Shown here piece after piece: positions 1-8,026 of a stretch of 23,763 nucleotides of DNA. The translations under genes were made by a program, and so were the position numbers. Position 1 is the stretch's first letter. Each line of letters begins with the position of its first letter. This DNA is from an uncultured Clostridia bacterium (GTDB taxonomy: Bacteria; Bacillota; Clostridia; TANB77; CAG-508): NCBI GenBank assembly GCA_948560265.1, contig CAOXTD010000020.1, forward strand, positions 453-24,215, given 5' to 3'. Under the pieces are notes generated by a model. It was not told where the DNA came from and made no database searches. It worked only from the letters and a program-made list of their open reading frames with translations.

Positions 1-1608
1 GTAGAGGGATTTAAAGGATTATATAATTTCTATAACATAGGAGCAACAAGTTCAGCAGAACCTATGGGAGCGATTAAAAATGGACTTCAGTATGCCAAAG
101 ATGGAAAAGGAGCAAGTCAAAGTACAAAAGATAAATATTTAATTCCATGGAATACTAAGGAAAGAGCTATTACAGGTGGGGCTATTTTCATAGGTTCTAG
201 CTATATTAATGTGGGACAAAATACAATTTATCTACAAAAATTCGATGTAAATGACGATAGACCAGGAACTTTATTTACCCACCAATATATGACCAATGTA
301 TTAGCACCTTCTAGTGAAGCAAAGTCTATTTATAGTGGATATCAAAAAAGTGGATTACTAAATAATGCAATGACCTTCATTATTCCTGTGTATAACAATA
401 TGCCAGACATTCCAACACAAAGCCCGAATATTAATACAAAGGATTTTACAACAGACAACACAAAAGTGTATTGTAATACGGCAGATGTAAATGTGAGAAC
501 AGGTCCATCTACTTCTTATGAAATTATTACAACAATTGCAAAAAATACGAAAATGACTAGAATAAGAAAAGGAAAGCAGTCAGGAGAAAGATGGGATCAA
601 GTGATTTTAGAAAATGGAATTGTAGGATATATTTATCAAACTTATGTAACAGAACTTCCAAGTGTTCAAATACAAAAAATAGAGGTTGGTATGGATAATA
701 CAACTTTGAAAAAAGGAGAAAAAGAACAATTAAAAGTAACGATTAGCCCACCAGAAGCAAGTACTCATAAAGTAGTGTATAGTTCTAGTAATAATCGAGT
801 TGCAACTGTAGATGATAAGGGAGTTGTTCAAGCACTTCGTAGTGGAACAGCTACCATTACAGTAAGAGCACAAGAAAATACAGTACAAGGACAAATAACG
901 ATACAAGTATATAGTCCAGTAACAGGAATTCATTTAGACCAAAAACAAATTTATATGGAGATAGGAGATACCTTCCAAATAAATGCGAATATTGAACCAA
1001 GTGATAGTGATGATAAAACAGTGGTATTTACAAGTGAAAATAGTCAAGTTGCAACAATTCAACAAGATGGCATAATTACTGCTATTCAAGAGGGCACGAC
1101 AAAGATATTAGCAAGTAGCAAAGAGAACTCTAATATAAAGGCAGAATGTGAAGTAAATGTAGTAAGAAAAATGGCAGAAGATGAAATTCATTTTGACAGT
1201 TCGTTAACGGTGAATAGTTTAGAAATTAGCGGAATAGATTATACCAGCAATACAGTAAAAGATATTAAAGATAAGATTACAACAGATTTAGAAATTGAAA
1301 TAGTAAATTACAATAACCAAGTTTTGAAAGATACTGATATTGTAGGAACTGGTTGTAAAATACGAGTAAAAGAAAATGATAAGGTAATTAGACAATACCA
1401 AATCGTGGTATATGGTGACGCAAATGGAGATGGAGCAATTAACAGTGTAGATTTATTAGTATTACAACGTCATATTTTAGAGATTAAAACATTAGAACCA
1501 ATTTTTAGAAAAGCAACGAATATTAATAAAAATGGAGCTAATCCAAGTTCTGTAGATTTGTTATTAATCCAAAGGCATATACTAGAATTACAAAGAATTG
1601 TTCAATAG
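1..1608 (+). CDS. Dockerin-bearing cell-wall glucosaminidase, 5' partial
   Basis: The frame is open from base 1, so the true start lies upstream; the ATG at 64 is internal. Codons 1-140 resemble the C-terminal half of a glucosaminidase-type peptidoglycan hydrolase (YNFYNIGA, PWNTKERAI, GGAIFIGSSYI, TLYLQKF, HQYMTN). The catalytic glutamate should lie upstream, outside the window. Codons ~156-218 form a bacterial SH3 domain (ADVNVRTGPS). Codons ~221-390 carry two BIG2 Ig-like domains, each with a V-A-T-V/I core. A small beta linker domain follows, and codons 472-535 form a type I dockerin-like pair. Its first loop is canonical (GDANGDGAINSVDLL). The second (NINKNGANPSSVDLL) lacks the first Asp and carries extra residues. 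The likely role is secreted wall remodelling or digestion, docked on a partner. The next gene, 13 bp downstream, encodes a cohesin protein, which supports a docking role. Confidence 0.82.
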   Translation, partial: VEGFKGLYNFYNIGATSSAEPMGAIKNGLQYAKDGKGASQSTKDKYLIPWNTKERAITGGAIFIGSSYINVGQNTIYLQKFDVNDDRPGTLFTHQYMTNVLAPSSEAKSIYSGYQKSGLLNNAMTFIIPVYNNMPDIPTQSPNINTKDFTTDNTKVYCNTADVNVRTGPSTSYEIITTIAKNTKMTRIRKGKQSGERWDQVILENGIVGYIYQTYVTELPSVQIQKIEVGMDNTTLKKGEKEQLKVTISPPEASTHKVVYSSSNNRVATVDDKGVVQALRSGTATITVRAQENTVQGQITIQVYSPVTGIHLDQKQIYMEIGDTFQINANIEPSDSDDKTVVFTSENSQVATIQQDGIITAIQEGTTKILASSKENSNIKAECEVNVVRKMAEDEIHFDSSLTVNSLEISGIDYTSNTVKDIKDKITTDLEIEIVNYNNQVLKDTDIVGTGCKIRVKENDKVIRQYQIVVYGDANGDGAINSVDLLVLQRHILEIKTLEPIFRKATNINKNGANPSSVDLLLIQRHILELQRIVQ

Positions 1609-1621
1609 AAGGGAGAGAATA

Positions 1622-2857
1622 TTGAAAAAGAAAATAACTATTTTTTTAGTAAGCATATTCATCATCTTTGCAATAGGCACAATAAGTCATGCAACTGAGA
1701 AAGGTACAGTATATTTGGAAAGTAGCCAAGATGTAGTAGAAAAAGATGATGAAGTAGAAATTACAGTCAATTTAAAAGGGGTGACAACGGCAGCTTGCGA
1801 TTTTTCTCTCTATTTTGATGAGGACAAATGGGAATATCTTTCTAAGATGGACAATACTAATGTAGAAAAAAATCGTATTCTTTTTGTATGGTATGACACA
1901 AATGGCGGAAGAAGTGCAAAACAAGGTGAACTTGTAAAATTTAGGTTTAAAGCAAAAGAAAATGGGCTATCTACTTTTAGTATAGAGGGAGATTTCTATG
2001 ATTCAGTTGGTCAAAAGTTAAAAGTGGATTTTCAAGAAAAACAGGTTCAAATAGGAAAAGAGGAAACTATTTTTCAACAGCAAGGAGAAGAAGAACAAGG
2101 CGATAACACACAAAAAGGAAATGCAAATTTAGAAGTTTTAAGATTAGATAGAGAAGGAATGACACCTGCTTTTGACAAGAATATTACAGAGTATTATTTA
2201 ACAGTAACTAATGAAGTAAAAGAAATAGAAGTGCTAGCTGTTACTAGTAATCCTGAGGCGAGTGTTCAAATTACAGGGAATACAAAATTAAAAGAAGGTT
2301 TAAATACCATAAAAATTCAAGTAACATCAGAAGACAAAAAGGAGAAAAAAACTTATACGATACAAGTAACAAGAACAGCTAATCTAGCATTAGCAAATAC
2401 TAACCTAGAAATATTAGCAATTGAGAATGTTTTGTTAAGTCCACCTTTTGATCCAAATGAAACTAATTATGCAGCGGAAGTTGCAAAGGGAGTTAATGAT
2501 TTAAATGTATTTGCTGTTCCTGAAAATGAGAAAGCGACTGTACAAATTAGTGGAGATAAAAATTTAAAAGAAGGAAATAACACAGTAACAGTTGTAGTAA
2601 CTGCTGCAAACGGTTTTAGTAAAAAGAAATATCAAATACAGGTATATCAAAGGAATGAGGAGGAACAGAAACAATATGAAGAAGAACAAAAACAGCAGAT
2701 ACAAAAAGTGGAGCAGGCATTTCAAATTGATGAGATGAAAGAAGAACGAAATCAAAATTCTCCTGAAGCGAGAAATAAAAGTATTGTTCCAATTATAGTG
2801 ATGGTAATAGGAACTGTTATTATTGCAGTAACAGTAGTTATTTGGAAGAAAAAATAA
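1622..2857 (+). CDS. Membrane-anchored cohesin-domain protein with cadherin-like repeats
   Basis: The best start is TTG 1622, with AAGGGAGAG just upstream at 1609-1617; the frame extends upstream but without a ribosome site. The product is 411 aa. Residues 1-24 are a signal peptide (KKK, hydrophobic core, cleavage near SHA). Residues ~28-145 look like a cohesin module: beta-rich, with FSLYFDED and a GELVKFRFKA-type strand. Two cadherin-like beta-sandwich repeats follow (~163-250 and ~258-345), each starting NxNLEXL and carrying LKEGxNTxxxxV. A Glu/Gln-rich coiled segment comes next, then a C-terminal membrane helix (IIVMVIGTVIIAV) ending KKK. I infer a cell-surface anchor whose cohesin could hold dockerin enzymes such as the upstream gene product. 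The cohesin call rests on fold-level pattern; other carbohydrate-binding beta-sandwiches are possible. Confidence 0.72.
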   Translation: MKKKITIFLVSIFIIFAIGTISHATEKGTVYLESSQDVVEKDDEVEITVNLKGVTTAACDFSLYFDEDKWEYLSKMDNTNVEKNRILFVWYDTNGGRSAKQGELVKFRFKAKENGLSTFSIEGDFYDSVGQKLKVDFQEKQVQIGKEETIFQQQGEEEQGDNTQKGNANLEVLRLDREGMTPAFDKNITEYYLTVTNEVKEIEVLAVTSNPEASVQITGNTKLKEGLNTIKIQVTSEDKKEKKTYTIQVTRTANLALANTNLEILAIENVLLSPPFDPNETNYAAEVAKGVNDLNVFAVPENEKATVQISGDKNLKEGNNTVTVVVTAANGFSKKKYQIQVYQRNEEEQKQYEEEQKQQIQKVEQAFQIDEMKEERNQNSPEARNKSIVPIIVMVIGTVIIAVTVVIWKKK

Positions 2858-2864
2858 AGAAGTG

Positions 2865-2896
2865 AAAAACATCTAAAATATTTTAGATGTTTTTTT
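2865..2896 (+). terminator. Rho-independent terminator after the cohesin gene
   Basis: A perfect palindrome (AACATCTAAAAT / ATTTTAGATGTT, 2868-2891) is preceded by A residues and followed by a T run to 2896. It closes the surface-protein operon before the TetR promoter. Confidence 0.85.
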
Positions 2897-2907
2897 ATTA
2901 TAAACTA

Positions 2908-2936
2908 TTTACAAGTAGAAAAATTATATGTATAAT
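2908..2936 (+). promoter_or_regulatory. Sigma-A promoter of the TetR-ABC operon
   Basis: TTTACA (2908-2913), a 17-bp spacer and a perfect TATAAT (2931-2936) form a near-consensus vegetative promoter 45 bp before the TetR start. The -10 box overlaps the palindrome at 2934-2963. Confidence 0.8.
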
Positions 2937-2963
2937 AACAATCGTTACCTAACAAATGTTATT
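2934..2963 (+). promoter_or_regulatory. Probable TetR operator (30-bp imperfect palindrome)
   Basis: Arms AATAACA (2934-2940) and TGTTATT (2957-2963) enclose a second symmetric pair, GTTA (2944-2947) and TAAC (2950-2953). By eye 24 of 30 positions are symmetric. It starts inside the -10 box and covers the expected transcription start, as expected for autorepression by the TetR protein encoded immediately downstream. Binding is inferred. Confidence 0.6.
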
Positions 2964-2980
2964 TTAAAAGAGGTGAGAAT

Positions 2981-3559
2981 ATGCCAAAAGCAATGAAATA
3001 TAGTAAAGAAGAAGTGGTGCAAGTAGCCTATGAAATTGTAAAAGAAGAAGGGATAGAAGGAATAAATGCTAGAAAGATAGCTAAGAAATTAAATGCTTCT
3101 GTACATCCCATTTTCAATCATTTTGAAAACATAGAAGAACTAAAAAAAGCAGTTGTAGAAAAGATAGTAGAAACTTATCATAGTTATATGATAAGTGGAA
3201 AAGGCAAAGAAAAATACTATAAAGAAACAGGTTTATCCTATATTCGATTTGCCAAAGACTTTCCACAATTTTTTAAAATTATGTTTATGAACCCAACGAA
3301 ATTAGATGCCAAAAACTTTATTATGGCAGATTCAGCAGGGGACGAAATCATTAAAGCAGGGCAAATATTAACAGGGCTATCTTATGAAGAACAAAAGACT
3401 TTCCATGTGGAAGTATGGATGCTTACACATGGAATAGCTTGCTTAGTTGCAACTAAGACGGTGGAACTCTCTGATGAAGAAATTGGAGAGTTACTTGAAA
3501 ATACAGTAAGGCAAATGATAATAGGCTATAAATTTGAAAAGGAGAATAAGAAAAAATGA
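2981..3559 (+). CDS. TetR/AcrR-family transcriptional regulator
   Basis: This 192-aa protein has an N-terminal TetR helix-turn-helix at residues ~8-55 (VVQVAYEIVKEEGIEGINARKIAKKL, then the HFENIEELK helix) and a helical ligand-binding C-terminal domain. The ATG at 2981 follows AGAGGTGAG with good spacing. Its stop overlaps the ATPase start (ATGA), so it is translationally coupled to an ABC exporter. A dissimilar C-terminal half is normal for TetR regulators and gives no ligand. It probably represses its own operon through the 2934-2963 palindrome, and a substrate of the exporter may be the inducer. Confidence 0.88.
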   Translation: MPKAMKYSKEEVVQVAYEIVKEEGIEGINARKIAKKLNASVHPIFNHFENIEELKKAVVEKIVETYHSYMISGKGKEKYYKETGLSYIRFAKDFPQFFKIMFMNPTKLDAKNFIMADSAGDEIIKAGQILTGLSYEEQKTFHVEVWMLTHGIACLVATKTVELSDEEIGELLENTVRQMIIGYKFEKENKKK

Positions 3560-4494
3560 GTAATGTAATTGAAGTGAAAAATTTAACGAAAGAATACAAA
3601 ACTTTAAAGGCCATTGATGACTTATCTTTTGAAGTAAAAGAAGGAGAGATTTTAGGATTACTTGGTCCTAATGGAAGTGGAAAATCTACTACTATTAATT
3701 GTATCTTATCCTTACTAAAATTTAGTAAAGGAAGTATTCAAATATTTGGAAAGGAAATGACACCAAATGCTTATGATATCAAAAAAGAACTAGGTGTTAT
3801 TTTTCAAGAAGTTGCTGTGTTTGAAGAATTAACTGTTTATGAAAATATTGACTATTTTTGTGGGCTATATATCAAAGATAAAAAGGTAAGAAAACAATAT
3901 ATTGAGGAAGCTATTGAATTAGTGGGGTTAGAAGAGTTTAAAAAGTTTTATCCAAAACAATTATCAGGAGGTCTTTTAAGAAGATTAAATATTGCTTGTG
4001 GAATTGCTCATAAACCAAAGCTTATCTTTTTAGATGAACCAACTGTTGCAGTAGATCCACAAAGTAGAAATAATATATTAGATGGAATTAAAAAACTAAG
4101 AGACAATGGAGCGACAATTGTTTATACTACTCACTATATGGAAGAAGTAGAAATTCTTTGTGATAGAATTATCATTTTGGATAAAGGAAAAATCTTAGCA
4201 CAAGGAACAGCAGATGAACTAAAAGAACTTGCTAAAATTGAAGAAAAAGTAACAGTAGAAATTAATCATTTAGAAGATAGTATGTTAGAAAAAATGAAGA
4301 AGATAGAGCATATTGAAGAAGTGAATTACACAGGAAATACCTTAGTAGTTACTTATAATAAAGGAGAAAACAACTTAGGCAATTTAATTGAATTTTTAAA
4401 GAAAGAAAATCTAGGATATAGCAAAATCTATTCAGAAAGACCAACTTTAAATGATGTGTTCTTAGAATTAACAGGAAAGGAGCTTAGAGATTAA
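3556..4494 (+). CDS. ABC-2 exporter ATP-binding protein
   Basis: This 312-aa protein has all nucleotide-binding motifs: Walker A GPNGSGKST (residues 37-45), Q-loop FQE, signature LSGGLLRR (~136), Walker B LIFLDEPT and an H-loop TTHYMEE. The GLLRR signature and the extra ~90-residue C-terminal domain are typical of DrrA/CcmA-type export ATPases for drugs, lipids or peptides. It starts inside the TetR stop codon and its own stop overlaps the next start (TAATG), so three genes are tightly coupled. It should energise the two membrane proteins that follow. The substrate cannot be told from sequence. Confidence 0.93.
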   Translation: MSNVIEVKNLTKEYKTLKAIDDLSFEVKEGEILGLLGPNGSGKSTTINCILSLLKFSKGSIQIFGKEMTPNAYDIKKELGVIFQEVAVFEELTVYENIDYFCGLYIKDKKVRKQYIEEAIELVGLEEFKKFYPKQLSGGLLRRLNIACGIAHKPKLIFLDEPTVAVDPQSRNNILDGIKKLRDNGATIVYTTHYMEEVEILCDRIIILDKGKILAQGTADELKELAKIEEKVTVEINHLEDSMLEKMKKIEHIEEVNYTGNTLVVTYNKGENNLGNLIEFLKKENLGYSKIYSERPTLNDVFLELTGKELRD

Positions 4495-5678
4495 TGTTTT
4501 ACCATAATTTTAAATATGCTTTTAAGACTCTATTTCGAGATAAAATGCTAATCTTTTGGACTTTCGCCTTTCCCATTATATTAGGGACATTCTTTAATAT
4601 GGCATTTTCTAATATTGAGAATAGCGAGAAACTAGATATTATCTCCATTGCCATTGTAGAAAAGGAAGAAAACGAAATTATGAAACAAGCCTTTGAGACA
4701 TTAAGTGATGAAGAAAATGAGGATAGGCTTTTCAAAACACAATATGTAACAGAAGAAAAAGCAAAAGAGTTATTAGAAAATGACGAAATAACAGGGTATC
4801 TAGTTTTACTAAAGGAAGAGCCAAAAGTAGTTATCAAATCTAATGGGATTAATGAAACTATTTTAAAATATGTGACAGAAGAAATCATGCAAAATACCGA
4901 AATGATAAGTAACATTGTGGAAAAACGAGTACAAGAATCTATGCAAGGTTATCCAGAAGGAATTTACAATATGCCTAACGTGGAGAACATTTATGATGAT
5001 GTTGTGAAAATGTTAGAAGATAATCAAGTGGAATTTAAAAATATTTCTAATAGTAATTTAAGTTACACCATGATTGAGTTTTATACTCTAATTGCTATGA
5101 CTTGTCTATATGGTGGAATATTAGGAATGACTGCTATTAATCACAATTTGGCAAATATGGGGAATGTGGGAAAAAGAACTTCTATTACACCAACAAGCAA
5201 AGGAAAGATTATTTTTTCTAGTTTAATGGCAAGTTATTTAGCACAATTAATCGGATTAGCCATTTTGTTTGTCTACACTATATTTGTATTAAAAGTAGAC
5301 TATGGAACGAATTTACCACTAATTGTGCTATTATCCTTAACAGGAAGCTTGGCAGGACTAAGTTTAGGAATTGCAGTTGCTACACTGATAAAAGCAAATG
5401 AAAATGCTAAAATTGGAATTTTAATAGCAGTTACTATGTTAGGTTGTTTCTTATCAGGAATGATGGGAATTACAATGAAATATATGATTGACAAAAATGT
5501 ACCTATTGTTAATCTAGTAAATCCTGCTAGTATGATAACAGATGGATTTTATGCTTTGTATTATTATGATACATTAGATAGATATTTCTTGAACATAGTG
5601 AGTTTATTGATTTTTAGTGGAGTTATGATAATACTTTCTATCAATGGATTAAGAAAACAAAAATATGAAGCACTATAA
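4494..5678 (+). CDS. ABC-2 type permease (first subunit)
   Basis: This 394-aa membrane protein has the ABC-2 plan: one N-terminal helix (residues ~18-37), a ~150-residue charged extracytoplasmic domain, then about five helices (~197-215, 243-270, 280-302, 312-330, 365-387). The LIFWTFAFPIILGTFF start is characteristic of the family. Its ATG overlaps the ATPase stop. It probably pairs with the equal-length permease 20 bp downstream as a heterodimer. Confidence 0.88.
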   Translation: MFYHNFKYAFKTLFRDKMLIFWTFAFPIILGTFFNMAFSNIENSEKLDIISIAIVEKEENEIMKQAFETLSDEENEDRLFKTQYVTEEKAKELLENDEITGYLVLLKEEPKVVIKSNGINETILKYVTEEIMQNTEMISNIVEKRVQESMQGYPEGIYNMPNVENIYDDVVKMLEDNQVEFKNISNSNLSYTMIEFYTLIAMTCLYGGILGMTAINHNLANMGNVGKRTSITPTSKGKIIFSSLMASYLAQLIGLAILFVYTIFVLKVDYGTNLPLIVLLSLTGSLAGLSLGIAVATLIKANENAKIGILIAVTMLGCFLSGMMGITMKYMIDKNVPIVNLVNPASMITDGFYALYYYDTLDRYFLNIVSLLIFSGVMIILSINGLRKQKYEAL

Positions 5679-5698
5679 TATAGAAGGAAGGGGAAACA

Positions 5699-6883
5699 AT
5701 GACAGTATTTAAAACTTTTTTAAAGGTACTTAATAAATGCAAATTTAGTGTTATTCTAAATACAGTAATATTGCTCATTTTTGCAGGAGTAAATATGACA
5801 ACAAGTGATACACAAATGAATTTTGAAGCAACAAAACCAGATATCTTAATTGTCAATCAAGATACCAATATTGGTATTACTCAAAATTTGATGAAGTATT
5901 TGGAGGAAAATTGCGAAATCATAGCTGTAAAGGATAATGAAGATGCAATTAATGATGCTTTGTTTTATCGAGATGTTAATTATGTAATATATATTCCACA
6001 AAACTATAGACAAGATGTATTAAAAGGAGAAAATCCAGAAATTCAAATCAAATCAACAGGAGATTATCAGGCAAGTTATGCTGAGATGTTGTTAGCTAGA
6101 TATGTGAAAGTACAAAATATCTATGTAGAAGAGTTAGCAAAGCAAGCAGATGACAAGACTTTGGCAGAGGAAAAACTAGAAAAGGAAATAATAGAAAAGA
6201 TAAACCAAACTATATCCAAACAAACAGAAATTGAAATGACTTCAAAGTTAGATACAACAGGACTAGAAAAAGCAACTTTTTACTATAATTTTGCTAATTA
6301 TACATTACTAGCAGGAGCTATCTTAGTGATTTGTTTAATTTTATCTAGTTTTCATGAGGAGAAAATTAGAAAAAGAACGATTGTTAGTAGTATGAAGTAT
6401 CAAAAGCATAACAGAATATTGCTATTATCTAATGGGTTATTTGCATTAGTTTTATGGCTATTTTATGTATTGATTAGTTTCTTTGTAGTAGGAAATGTGA
6501 TGTTTAGTATACAAGGACTTATATATATTGTGAATTCTTTTGTATTTACTTTATGTGCCTTAACAATCGCAGTTTTAGTAGGAAATATCGTTAATAACAA
6601 AAATGCAATGAGTGGAATTGTCAATGTAATTGCTTTGGGGTCTAGCTTTTTATGTGGTGCTTTTGTACCAGTAGAGTGGTTGCCAGATACAGTACTAAAA
6701 ATAGCACACTGTCTTCCAAGTTATTGGTATATTCAATCTAATGAATTAATAAAGACGATGGAAGAGTTTAATCTAGAGACATTGAAACCAATTATGATAA
6801 ACATGGGAGTAGTTCTTCTATTTTCTATTGGATTTGTAATTGTGACAAATTTGATAGATAAAAAGAAGAGGAAGATTGCTTAG
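5699..6883 (+). CDS. ABC-2 type permease (second subunit)
   Basis: This is another 394-aa protein with the same topology: an N-terminal helix (~16-33), a ~170-residue extracytoplasmic domain with a coiled segment (KTLAEEKLEKEIIEKI), and a C-terminal bundle of about five helices. The motif GAFVPVEWLP before the last loop is typical of ABC-2 permeases. A strong GAAGGAAGGGG precedes the ATG. It is the last gene of the TetR-controlled exporter operon. Its sequence differs from the first permease, so the pair is an old duplication, not a recent one. Confidence 0.87.
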   Translation: MTVFKTFLKVLNKCKFSVILNTVILLIFAGVNMTTSDTQMNFEATKPDILIVNQDTNIGITQNLMKYLEENCEIIAVKDNEDAINDALFYRDVNYVIYIPQNYRQDVLKGENPEIQIKSTGDYQASYAEMLLARYVKVQNIYVEELAKQADDKTLAEEKLEKEIIEKINQTISKQTEIEMTSKLDTTGLEKATFYYNFANYTLLAGAILVICLILSSFHEEKIRKRTIVSSMKYQKHNRILLLSNGLFALVLWLFYVLISFFVVGNVMFSIQGLIYIVNSFVFTLCALTIAVLVGNIVNNKNAMSGIVNVIALGSSFLCGAFVPVEWLPDTVLKIAHCLPSYWYIQSNELIKTMEEFNLETLKPIMINMGVVLLFSIGFVIVTNLIDKKKRKIA

Positions 6884-6888
6884 AAGAA

Positions 6889-6917
6889 ATGTCGCACATG
6901 GGGACACATGTCGCACA
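6889..6917. repeat. Short direct repeat, possibly a REP-like remnant
   Basis: The 10-mer ATGTCGCACA occurs at 6889-6898 and 6908-6917, separated by TGGGGACAC. The stretch is GC-rich for this genome and lies just after the permease stop. Its composition resembles the dispersed palindromic elements associated with REP-type (Y1) transposases in Clostridia, but no transposase is present and only one copy is seen, so the origin is a guess. Confidence 0.4.
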
Positions 6918-6966
6918 AACTATACGTTTCATCGCTGTAGTTCATTTCATTTCACACAGCTAACTT

Positions 6967-6989
6967 AATGTCACTTATACGACATTTTT
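6967..6989 (+). terminator. Weak candidate terminator after the exporter operon
   Basis: AATGTC (6967-6972) pairs with GACATT (6981-6986) across an 8-base loop and runs into five T residues (6985-6989). The stem is only 6 bp, so termination may be partial. Confidence 0.35.
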
Positions 6990-7029
6990 CTCACATTATA
7001 TAAGATAAAAGCATATTATGTAATGTGAG
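6990..7029 (+). promoter_or_regulatory. Hairpin or operator overlapping the ZIP ribosome-binding site
   Basis: The 14-base arms CTCACATTATATAA (6990-7003) and TTATGTAATGTGAG (7016-7029) match at 13 positions across a 12-base spacer. The right arm runs into the GAGGTGAG ribosome-binding site (7027-7034) of the GTG start at 7041. As RNA it could restrict ribosome access; as DNA it could bind a dimeric metal-sensing repressor. No known Zur, MntR or Fur box was recognised. Confidence 0.5.
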
Positions 7030-7040
7030 GTGAGAAAAGA

Positions 7041-7839
7041 GTGAATTGGTTTGAAGAGTTAAATCCTGCCATTCAAGCGTTACTAGCAACAATATTCACA
7101 TGGGGTGTAACTGCATTAGGGTCACTTACAGTATGTTTCTTTAAAGAAGTTAATCGTAAAGTATTAAACACTATTTTGGGATTTAGTGCAGGAGTTATGG
7201 TTGCAGCATCTTTCTGGTCATTACTAGCACCTGCCATAGAATTGTCAGAGGAACTTCGGATACATAGCATGGTTACTTCCAGCACTTGGATTTGCCATAG
7301 GAGGTTTATTTGTATTATTATCTGATAAATTTTTAGACAAGGTACTAAAGGGAAGAACCAACTTAAGAAGTGCTGTTTCTTTAAAAAAGAGTATTCTTTT
7401 AATATCAGCTATTACTATTCATAATATACCAGAAGGAATGGCAATAGGGGTAGCATTTGGAGGAATTGCAAGTGGAACACCAGGAATGAGTTTAGTTGCA
7501 GCTTTAATGCTTGCAGTTGGAATAGGAATTCAAAATTTCCCAGAAGGTGCAGCTGTATCATTGCCACTAAGAAGTGAAGGATTTTCGAGATTTAAAAGCT
7601 TTATGTATGGTCAGGCATCAGGGTTAGTAGAGCCTATTGCAGCAGTCATTGGCGTAGTGCTAGTATTAACAGTAAGAAGTGTATTACCATTTTTACTAGC
7701 TTTTGCAGCAGGTGCTATGATAGCAGTAGCAGCAAGAGAACTGTTGCCAGAATCTATACAAGAAAACAAGAATTTAGCAACCTTAGGGCTAATTGCAGGC
7801 TTTGTATTAATGATGGTATTAGATGTAGCTTTAGGGTAA
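7041..7839 (+). CDS. ZIP-family metal transporter, split by a +1 frameshift at CGG
   Basis: GTG 7041 follows GAGGTGAG. Codons 1-72 give the ZIP N-terminus (LGFSAGVMVAASFWSLLAPAIELSEEL). At in-frame CGG 7257 the frame breaks: the original frame runs 22 more codons to a stop at 7323. Reading GGA at 7258 instead continues GYIAWLPALGFAIGGLF and the rest of a normal ~265-residue ZIP protein. That includes the metal-site motifs HNIPEG (~127) and QNFPEG (~164), which belong to the GufA/ZupT-like branch. The protein should import divalent metals such as zinc, iron or manganese across the cytoplasmic membrane. No other defect is visible, so it is either a very young pseudogene, a sequencing error, or a gene rescued by frameshifting (see findings). 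Confidence 0.85.
7257..7260 (+). other. CGGA +1 frameshift site in the ZIP gene
   Basis: Codons read gaa ctt CGG ata in frame. Skipping the C reads gaa ctt GGA tac and restores the family sequence. It is one of only four in-frame CGG codons seen in the window. Confidence 0.7.
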
Positions 7840-7845
7840 AGAGGA

Positions 7846-7885
7846 AGATAAGCTAAAAAGTAATTGAATACTTTTTAGTTTATCT
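7846..7885 (+). terminator. Strong hairpin terminator after the ZIP gene
   Basis: AGATAAGCTAAAAAGTA (7846-7862) pairs with TACTTTTTAGTTTATCT (7869-7885): 16 of 17 Watson-Crick pairs plus one G-U, with a 6-base loop. The following tract (CTTTATATT) is only partly T-rich. Confidence 0.65.
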
Positions 7886-7962
7886 CTTTATATTATGCAA
7901 GCGTAAAACATATCGTATTGTAAAAGAGATTTTTATTACTTAATAATTTAAAAACAAATATA

Positions 7963-7991
7963 TGGACAAGCTATTTCTTTTATGATATATT
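7963..7991 (+). promoter_or_regulatory. Candidate sigma-A promoter of the nadD-nadE operon
   Basis: TGGACA (7963-7968), a 17-bp spacer and TATATT (7986-7991), 35 bp before the start at 8027 and downstream of the ZIP hairpin. Confidence 0.5.
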
Positions 7992-8026
7992 CAAAATATA
8001 AAATAAATAGAAGGAGAGAAAGGCAA

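Noticed and set aside
730..933. Minus-strand frame inside the dockerin protein gene
   Set aside because: Cys/Tyr-rich, low-complexity translation opposite a well-supported BIG2 coding region, with no ribosome site.
4499..5856. Several minus-strand frames opposite the permease genes
   Set aside because: They are Ser/Ile/Phe-rich shadows of membrane-protein codons with no initiation signals and no domain pattern.
7041..7325. A separate 94-aa gene ending at 7325
   Set aside because: The last 22 residues are a frameshifted tail; ZIP homology continues in the +1 frame, so it is the first part of one gene.
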